Origin: Gammaproteobacteria bacterium
GTDB taxonomy: Bacteria > Pseudomonadota > Gammaproteobacteria > UWMA-0217
Direction of reading: 5' to 3'
NCBI GenBank assembly: GCA_011330835.1
Contig: DRPO01000357.1
Location: forward strand, 1 to 10,293
Length of the DNA: 10,293 nucleotides
The position numbers and the translations under genes were made by a program. Positions 4,962-10,293 of the stretch are shown here, piece after piece. Each line of letters starts with the position of its first letter. The stretch's first letter is position 1. The notes under the pieces were generated by a model, which made no database searches, had not been told where the DNA came from, and worked only from the letters and a program-made list of their open reading frames with translations.

Positions 4962-7900
4962 TCAGCGCGTTTCGAGTTCGTAGATAAGGTCCATCGACTG
5001 GTTGTCGTCGCCGGATTCGGCTTCCAGGTGCAGTTTGGAGGAGAGGCGGTATTTGAGCAGGAAGCTTTCCGACTGGGTGAACAGTTTGGTGGCGTACTGG
5101 ATGTAGAGCCGGGGGGTGAGGAATTTGCCGAGGATCAGGGCGCTGTCGGTGATGTCCTGGCCAGGCTGGATGGCGAAGGTGTCGAGGCCGGCGTGTTTTC
5201 TCAGCTTGTCGAGCGAGCCGGCGCTGCTTTTCAGCCCCAGCCGGACGGCGGCGTTGAGCAGCAGGTTGGAGTCTTGCTGGCCCAGTCCGCTGAGGGGTTT
5301 GCCGGTCAGCAGGTAGGCGAGGGCGTCGGTTTCTTCCATGGCGGGGACGCTGAACACGCTGCTTTCGGGTTGTTGCAGCGTGCCGCGCAGCTCCAGGCCA
5401 ACCTTGACGTTGTCGTCGGCGATGTCGCGAATGGCGCGGACGCTCAATCTCGGCGCCTTGAGCGGGCCGTTGAAATAGAGATCGCCTTTTTCGATTTTCA
5501 ATTGCTGGCCGTAGGCCTTGTACTCGCCTTCGAGGAGCCGGATGACGCCGTCCGCGTCCACCGCCGTGTCGGATCGTTGCGAGATGATGAGTTCGCCGCC
5601 AAGCCGGCTTTTCAGTCCGAATCCGTTGATGTTCACGGCGTCGCCCAGGATCAGTTTGATGTTGGCGATAAACGGCCAGGGGACTTCATCCCCGGGGCGC
5701 GGCTCTCCGAGAATGATTTCGTCCTGCGTTGGCGTGACGCCGGAGGCCCGGAGGTTGCCCAGGGATATCGACGCCTTGGGGACGGTGACTTCTCCGCTGA
5801 CGCCGATGCCATGGCGACTGGCGGCGATTTTCAGTCTGGGCGAAACGGCGACCGTGGCTTCCGGCAGGTTGCTGGCGAGAAAGTCCTCGCCGGTGGCGTC
5901 CAGCGTCATCCACCATTCGGGATAATGGGCCCAGTCGATCGAGCCCTGGAGTGAAACCTTGCCATCGCCGGACTGGGCGGAGCCGGTAAAACTGGCCGAT
6001 TTTTCAGGCTTGATCTGGCTGGTCAACGCCATGTCGCGGAGTTCGATGCCCAGGCGGGGCAGCCGCGCGAAACCGTCCCGCAGGGCGATCTCTCCGGAGA
6101 CCGCGGGTTTTTCCAGTGGCCCGTCGAACTGAATGTCGGCCGCCAGTTTGCCCCTGGGCGAGAGAATATCGTCGTTGAAAAAACCGAGCCATTCCATGCG
6201 CTGGAATTTCGCCCGTGCGGTTCCCTTGATCGACTGATGTTCGAGGTCGAGATCCAGCGTCGTTTCCAGGTAATCGGCCTGATCCAGCGTCGCCTTGCCC
6301 GCGCCGTGGTACACGTTGTCTTTTCCGGTGATCTTGAAGGTTGCGTCGATGGTCTCCTTGAGGCTGGCGGCTTCTGGCAGCCACGGTTTCAAACGGGTGA
6401 GCGCGACGCCCGCCACCGAAAGACTGGCCTGGGCATTGCCCGTCCGGTCGATGTCGCCATCCAGACAGATTTTTTCCCGCGCCCTTTCCAGACACAGGGG
6501 CGAGAGCTTTTTCCCGTTGCTGGAAATTTCAATGGCGGCGGGCTGTCGGAGCACATGCTTTTTCAGGAAGCGGTTCGACAGCTCCATGGCCTGGATTTCC
6601 CCGTTCCAGCGTTTTTCCTTCCCGTTCCATTCCCCCCGCAGACGCGCGGCGACCTTGGTTTCCAGTGGGCCGTTGTTGATATGAAGCGTGCCCCTTTGAC
6701 GTTGCAGGGAAAACAGCCCTGAAATATCCGCCTGTTCGATGGTTTGAGCGCCAAGCGCCAGTTTGCCGGCCTCGACCGACCCGGCATATTCCCCGGAGAA
6801 AATGCCGGGCTCAATCGTCAGCTTCGCGTCCGCCGCCGAAAACGTCTCCCAGGCCAAGTCCCTGGCGCTCAGTTGAGCGGTGAAAACCGGATGGGTCAGC
6901 GGCCCGGTGATTTTTCCGTTGCCCGACAGGCTGCCTTCCAGGCCGGGTACAGCGGCGGCGAGATTGGCGGCGGCCACGCTGGCGTCGAGCACGGCGATAT
7001 TTCCCGGATAGATTTTGCCGCGTAAATCCAGACGATTGTTTTCTATTTCCAGCCGGGTCCGGGGCAGGGCGAGAACGCCATCCTTCCAGTTCGCCGTGGC
7101 GTCGAGCTTGACAGGGTAATTCCTGACGCTGCCGGTCAGCGCGATCTTGCCGGACAATGTCTTGCCTTCCAGCGCGAGAGTTCCGCGGGTTTCGAGACTC
7201 CCCGGAAAGTCGGCGTGGAGCGCGCCGGGGTTCAGCTTGTTGCCGTGAAATGTCAATTCACCCCGAACGCCCTGCCGCCAGCCAATATGTCCCTTGCCCT
7301 GAATTTCCCCGTCGAGCAGGTCGGCCAGCAAGCTGTGAATATCGATGCCGGACAGGTTGCCCTCGCCGTTGACCGCGATGCGGACATCGGGCAGGGCCTT
7401 CTTATTGATCCGCGTGGTTGCCGCGATGGCGTAGTTGTCCAGATCGCCCTGGATCGCGGCCTGGACTGGCCGGGGCAGTTGTGGCGTGGTGATTTGTCCA
7501 GTGACATCCAGCGACAGCGGGCGCGTGAAGCGCAGACCGCCGGCAATGTCGTAATGCAGTTGCAGGAAGCGGCTCTTGAGTTCTCCGAAGGTGAGTTGAT
7601 TGCCCTGGAGTCGCAGCCCGGTCGCCTGGTTATCGCTGAAAACGAGATCCTTGTGATTCATCCGGACCGTCAGCGTATCGATCCGAAGCGCGTTGATCAG
7701 CACGGCGAGGGGCGATTGGAAACCGGAACGTGACGGGCTGTTCTCGCGCGGTTTGATGTCGATGTCCACTTGTTCGGCCTGGAGTGTTTCGATATGGATT
7801 TTTTTGTCGAGCAAGGCCGAGAGCGAATAACGGCTTTTGACCCTGGCGAGATGGATGGCGAATGCCTTGTTCGCATAGTCGATTTTCTCCGCCGAGAAGC

Positions 7901-8078
7901 CGCGCAGGAACGTTCCGGAAAAGGCTTCCACGGAGAGTCCAATGTCGTACTCGGCCAGCAGCCTGTCCACGGCCCATTTCGATCCGGCGGGCGTGGCGAG
8001 AACCCAGATCAGGCCGGCGCCGGCGAGCAACAGCGCCAGCAGCAGCGCCCAGTAGAGGGATGCGAAGACGCTTCTCAC
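4962..8078 (-). CDS. tamB: TamB, inner-membrane/periplasmic translocation and assembly protein
   Basis: Partner of TamA. TamB is anchored in the inner membrane and spans the periplasm as a long beta-groove. It is implicated in outer-membrane protein assembly and, as an AsmA-like protein, in phospholipid transport to the outer membrane. Residues about 5-30 (ASLYWALLLALLLAGAGLIW) are an uncleaved signal anchor. The middle is the repetitive beta-rich body, and the C-terminal TamB (DUF490) domain includes EGEYKAYGQQLKIEKGDLYF (850-869), NGPLKAPRLSVRAIR and a final DLIYELETR. At 1038 residues it is shorter than the roughly 1259-residue E. coli protein but intact. The start is GTG and overlaps the tamA TGA by 4 nt (GTGA), which argues for translational coupling and a tamAB operon. 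Confidence 0.95.
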   Translation of the reverse strand: MRSVFASLYWALLLALLLAGAGLIWVLATPAGSKWAVDRLLAEYDIGLSVEAFSGTFLRGFSAEKIDYANKAFAIHLARVKSRYSLSALLDKKIHIETLQAEQVDIDIKPRENSPSRSGFQSPLAVLINALRIDTLTVRMNHKDLVFSDNQATGLRLQGNQLTFGELKSRFLQLHYDIAGGLRFTRPLSLDVTGQITTPQLPRPVQAAIQGDLDNYAIAATTRINKKALPDVRIAVNGEGNLSGIDIHSLLADLLDGEIQGKGHIGWRQGVRGELTFHGNKLNPGALHADFPGSLETRGTLALEGKTLSGKIALTGSVRNYPVKLDATANWKDGVLALPRTRLEIENNRLDLRGKIYPGNIAVLDASVAAANLAAAVPGLEGSLSGNGKITGPLTHPVFTAQLSARDLAWETFSAADAKLTIEPGIFSGEYAGSVEAGKLALGAQTIEQADISGLFSLQRQRGTLHINNGPLETKVAARLRGEWNGKEKRWNGEIQAMELSNRFLKKHVLRQPAAIEISSNGKKLSPLCLERAREKICLDGDIDRTGNAQASLSVAGVALTRLKPWLPEAASLKETIDATFKITGKDNVYHGAGKATLDQADYLETTLDLDLEHQSIKGTARAKFQRMEWLGFFNDDILSPRGKLAADIQFDGPLEKPAVSGEIALRDGFARLPRLGIELRDMALTSQIKPEKSASFTGSAQSGDGKVSLQGSIDWAHYPEWWMTLDATGEDFLASNLPEATVAVSPRLKIAASRHGIGVSGEVTVPKASISLGNLRASGVTPTQDEIILGEPRPGDEVPWPFIANIKLILGDAVNINGFGLKSRLGGELIISQRSDTAVDADGVIRLLEGEYKAYGQQLKIEKGDLYFNGPLKAPRLSVRAIRDIADDNVKVGLELRGTLQQPESSVFSVPAMEETDALAYLLTGKPLSGLGQQDSNLLLNAAVRLGLKSSAGSLDKLRKHAGLDTFAIQPGQDITDSALILGKFLTPRLYIQYATKLFTQSESFLLKYRLSSKLHLEAESGDDNQSMDLIYELETR

Positions 8079-9811
8079 AGGTCCGGCCCCATGCTGAGGT
8101 GGAGGCGGATAGCGTCGCCGTTTCCCTCCAGGTCGTGCGCGAGATCCAGCCGGATGGGGCCGATGGGCGAGTGGTAGCGCACGCCGATGCCGGCCGATTT
8201 TTTCAGTTCATATTTGTCGAAATGATTGAACGCATTGCCGGCGTCGACAAAAAAGGCAACCGACCAGGGCTGTTTCACCATCGTCTCGTATTCGATGCTT
8301 CCGGAGAGGAAGTGCTTGCCGCCAATGACCTCGTCCTGATCGTTTTTCGGCCCCAGGGATTTGTAGGCAAAACCGCGCACGCTGTTATCGCCGCCGGCGT
8401 AGAATCTCAACGAAGCGGGCAGTCGGGGAAAGTCGTTGACATAGCTCAGGCCAGCCCCGCCCCGCAGCAATATCCGGGATTGACGGGCGGCGGGGCGGAT
8501 GATCTTGATCGAGCCGGTCAGTTGTCCAAAATCGAGATCGGAGAGCAGGCCTTCCACGGCGATCTGCGTGTTGGCGGCAATCCGCCAGCCCGAGCGGGGA
8601 AAGAGGAACGAGGGTCTCTTGGAGCGGCTGACGCCAAATCCGGGCATCAGCAGTTTGACGTTGGCCTCCGAATCGGCGGTCGTGAAATCCTCGCTCAGAA
8701 ATTCCAGCGAGCTGATCGTTTTCCAGCCATTGCCCTGGGTGCGAACCAGTTTGGCGCCGGCCTTGATGGTGCGGCTGAGGCTGGTGTCGGTGCGCTCCTC
8801 GCGCGAGCCGAGGCCGAGATTGAGCTTGTGGTCGCCTGCGTCGCCCAGCGGAATGGCGTAGTCGAGGCTGCCTTCCGAGACGACCGGCGACCAGCGGGAG
8901 TCGAAGACGTAGCTGTGGCCGCTCCGGTTGGCCCAGCGGTTATCGAATTTCAGCGAGACGCGCGGTCCTTCGTTGGTCGATGCGCCCAGACCAACCCGCC
9001 AGGCGTGACGCTTGCGGGGATGCAGCTTGATTTTTACTGGCAGTTCGAGACCGTTTCCGGCTTGTCGATTCACCTCGATTTCCACGCGCGAGAAATAGCC
9101 GGAATCGTTGAGCGCGGCCTGTTGCCGGGTCAGCTCGGCGGTATCGAAGGGGTCGCCCTGTTTAAGAATAATGAGCTTGTTGACAAAGCGCGGTCGAAAC
9201 TGGGATTGCTCGACCGTGACCTTGCCGATTTTGGCGCGCGGGCCGGAATCATAAACGAGGTCGATCATTGCCCGGTTGCGCGATTTGTCGATTTTCAACG
9301 CGTGGCGAACGAATTTTCCCGACAGGTAGCCATACTGGCTGGCCAGCGACTCGATCGTCTGTTTGAGCTGTTCATAGTCCGCGTGGCTCAGCGGCTGACC
9401 GGGCTTGATGGCTCGATGCTTTTGCCAGCGACGATAGCCCGGCGTGTCCTTCAGGCTGCCGATAATCCGGATGTCGATGGATGAAATTATTGTGCGCGGG
9501 CCGGGCGTCACGTCGATTTCCAGCGCCCAGCAGTCCGGCTTCGGGCGGCGTTTGATTTCCAGTTTGGCCTGGTAGTAGCCCAGCGCATGCAGCGCCTTGA
9601 TCGCATCCTTTTCCGCGCGCTGGCGAATGCGCGCGAACCGCCATTCGGGCGCGTCGCAAGGGTAACGGGAGACATCGACCAGCGCCTCGATGTTGTCTCG
9701 CGGTTCTCCTTCGACGCCCTTGATGACCAGCGTCGGCGTCGCCGCCTCGCCAACGACCGGCAACAGCAGGAAGAGCAGCAATATTGCGCGCTTGGGCCAT
9801 CGGGGAATCAT
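8075..9811 (-). CDS. tamA: TamA, Omp85-family outer-membrane assembly protein
   Basis: Outer-membrane half of the TAM complex, which with TamB helps insert some autotransporters and other outer-membrane proteins. Starting at the ATG at 9811 gives 578 residues, almost exactly the E. coli TamA length (577), and a classic signal peptide IPRWPKRAILLLFLLLPVVGEA. Three POTRA domains follow (about 27-105, 106-188 and 190-265), then a 16-strand barrel. The Omp85 lid-loop motif is clear: FYAGGDNSVRGFAYKSLGP with VRGF at 478-481. Near the end, HSPIGPIRLDLA and GPDL match the family. An upstream in-frame TTG at 9859 is less likely, since it would put 16 residues before the signal peptide. No strong Shine-Dalgarno is visible. 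Two cysteines (52 and 94) lie in the first POTRA domain. Confidence 0.96.
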   Translation of the reverse strand: MIPRWPKRAILLLFLLLPVVGEAATPTLVIKGVEGEPRDNIEALVDVSRYPCDAPEWRFARIRQRAEKDAIKALHALGYYQAKLEIKRRPKPDCWALEIDVTPGPRTIISSIDIRIIGSLKDTPGYRRWQKHRAIKPGQPLSHADYEQLKQTIESLASQYGYLSGKFVRHALKIDKSRNRAMIDLVYDSGPRAKIGKVTVEQSQFRPRFVNKLIILKQGDPFDTAELTRQQAALNDSGYFSRVEIEVNRQAGNGLELPVKIKLHPRKRHAWRVGLGASTNEGPRVSLKFDNRWANRSGHSYVFDSRWSPVVSEGSLDYAIPLGDAGDHKLNLGLGSREERTDTSLSRTIKAGAKLVRTQGNGWKTISSLEFLSEDFTTADSEANVKLLMPGFGVSRSKRPSFLFPRSGWRIAANTQIAVEGLLSDLDFGQLTGSIKIIRPAARQSRILLRGGAGLSYVNDFPRLPASLRFYAGGDNSVRGFAYKSLGPKNDQDEVIGGKHFLSGSIEYETMVKQPWSVAFFVDAGNAFNHFDKYELKKSAGIGVRYHSPIGPIRLDLAHDLEGNGDAIRLHLSMGPDL

Positions 9812-9839
9812 GTCAGGGCGAAAATGATGGATTGGGAGC

Positions 9840-9857
9840 GCCGGCGTCCCCGCCGGC
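9840..9857. repeat. GC-rich perfect hairpin upstream of tamA (REP-like)
   Basis: GCCGGCG (9840-9846) and CGCCGGC (9851-9857) form a perfect 7-bp stem with a TCCC loop, in the untranslated region 28 nt before the tamA ATG. It looks like a short extragenic palindrome rather than a terminator, because no T-run follows on either strand. Whether it is repeated elsewhere in the genome cannot be seen here. Confidence 0.6.
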
Positions 9858-9897
9858 AAGGCATTGGATCTTTCGCCGAGGCTGCCGGTAAGCTGGG

Positions 9898-9924
9898 CTG
9901 GCGGAATGTTTCGCGCCCCGCCAG
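9898..9924. promoter_or_regulatory. Inverted repeat CTGGCGG/CCGCCAG in the tamA-gloB gap
   Basis: CTGGCGG (9898-9904) and CCGCCAG (9918-9924) form a perfect 7-bp dyad around 13 nt. It sits in the divergent intergenic region between tamA and gloB and could be an operator or an RNA hairpin in the tamA leader. No known regulator site was recognised. Confidence 0.35.
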
Positions 9925-9984
9925 GTCGTACTTCTTCTCTGGTTCATGTCGCTTCGGATCGGGTGTTTTCTTGATGGCAAGAGG

Positions 9985-9990
9985 TATACT
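9985..9990 (+). promoter_or_regulatory. Candidate -10 box for gloB
   Basis: TATACT on the plus strand, 36 nt before the gloB ATG, matches the sigma70 -10 at five of six positions. The -35 region at 16-18 bp upstream is poor, so the call is tentative. It would place the start of transcription near 9997. Confidence 0.35.
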
Positions 9991-10006
9991 TCTCGCATCC
10001 AAGAAT

Positions 10007-10021
10007 ACCCCATTAAGGGGT
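10007..10021 (+). promoter_or_regulatory. Small hairpin covering the gloB Shine-Dalgarno
   Basis: ACCCC (10007-10011) can pair with GGGGT (10017-10021) across an ATTAA loop. The right arm is the gloB Shine-Dalgarno, so folding would hide it from the ribosome. The stem is short (5 bp, four of them G-C), so its effect is uncertain. Confidence 0.35.
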
Positions 10022-10025
10022 GACT

Positions 10026-10293
10026 ATGATGAATACGCAATCCAACGATTCCCGTCCCCTGTCAGTTACGCCAATCAGGGCATTTTCCGACAACTATATC
10101 TGGTGTCTGCAAAATGATGACGCTCCCGGCGCCGTGGTGGTCGATCCGGGCGACGCCGAACCGGTGCTACGTTACCTTGATGCGCATGACCTGGGGCTGA
10201 ACGGCATCCTCATTACCCATCACCATGGCGACCACACCGGCGGGATTCAGCGGCTGGCGTCGCGCTATCCCGGCATCCCGGTCTATGGGCCGG
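10026..10293 (+). CDS. gloB: Hydroxyacylglutathione hydrolase (glyoxalase II), N-terminal part
   Basis: Hydrolyses S-lactoylglutathione to lactate and glutathione, the second step of methylglyoxal detoxification in the cytoplasm. Only the first 89 codons are in the window; the gene runs off the right edge. The frame gives MMNTQSNDSRPLSVTPIRAF, then SDNYIWCLQN, the family's conserved FxDNYIW entry, AVVVDPGDAEPVL, and the metallo-beta-lactamase metal site THHHGDHTGG (64-73), whose HxHxDH residues bind the dinuclear metal centre. SDNYIW together with the motif spacing points to GloB rather than a generic beta-lactamase-fold hydrolase. The start could be the ATG at 10026 or the adjacent one at 10029; an AAGGGG block precedes both. 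It is divergent from tamA, so the two may share the 214-bp intergenic control region. Confidence 0.95.
   Translation, partial: MMNTQSNDSRPLSVTPIRAFSDNYIWCLQNDDAPGAVVVDPGDAEPVLRYLDAHDLGLNGILITHHHGDHTGGIQRLASRYPGIPVYGP

Noticed and set aside
4704..5954. Plus-strand open frame (416 codons) opposite tamB and the unrecognised gene
   Set aside because: It spans the ends of two minus-strand genes and the gap between them, with biased composition; best explained as a chance antisense frame.
7862..9484. Plus-strand open frame (540 codons) opposite tamA and the tamB start
   Set aside because: The minus strand carries a full TamA with signal peptide, POTRA domains and VRGF motif in the same place; the plus frame has no family signal.
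9808..10002. Minus-strand 64-codon frame upstream of tamA
   Set aside because: It runs through both intergenic dyads and overlaps the tamA start in another frame; its Arg-rich, repeat-derived sequence looks non-coding.

Overview
The window looks like chromosomal DNA from a GC-rich proteobacterium, most likely a gammaproteobacterium, though a betaproteobacterium cannot be excluded. The evidence is the gene order rplU-rpmA-obg-proB, a complete TamA/TamB outer-membrane assembly pair (so a diderm cell envelope), a GloB-type glyoxalase II, and an intergenic repeat of the widespread class that reads 'IPAKTGIQ' when translated. Nearly everything is core chromosome. The accessory parts are one VapBC toxin-antitoxin module, one unrecognised gene and some small repeats.

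Layout from left to right. Positions 1-359 hold no gene I can support; they carry a structured repeat at 271-346, just past the 3' end of proB. Nine complete genes follow, all on the minus strand, so they are transcribed from right to left. In transcription order they are tamA (8075-9811), tamB (4962-8078), an unrecognised 242-residue protein (4137-4865), vapB (3854-4045), vapC (3462-3854), rplU (2890-3300), rpmA (2607-2870), obg (1475-2497) and proB (360-1475). At the right edge, gloB starts on the plus strand at 10026, divergent from tamA, and runs off the window.

How the genes work together. tamA and tamB overlap by 4 nt (GTGA) and encode the two halves of one envelope machine: an outer-membrane Omp85 barrel and an inner-membrane-anchored periplasmic partner. 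vapB and vapC overlap by 1 nt and form a self-contained toxin-antitoxin operon with a visible promoter and a candidate operator. rplU-rpmA is a ribosomal-protein operon with a good sigma70-like promoter and an intrinsic terminator after rpmA. obg, a ribosome-assembly GTPase, starts only 29 nt past that terminator and overlaps proB, the first enzyme of proline synthesis, by 1 nt with a strong ribosome binding site. Expression of obg-proB must therefore come from read-through or from a promoter lying at the terminator.

I do not see a clearly new multi-gene system. The points most worth a second look are the unrecognised 242-residue protein downstream of tamB, the 33-residue Ala/Ser/Glu-rich tail on ribosomal protein L21, the TATAAT box abutting the rpmA-obg terminator, the VapBC module placed codirectionally upstream of a ribosomal operon with no visible terminator between them, and the repeats and hairpins at 271-346, 9840-9857, 9898-9924 and 10007-10021.
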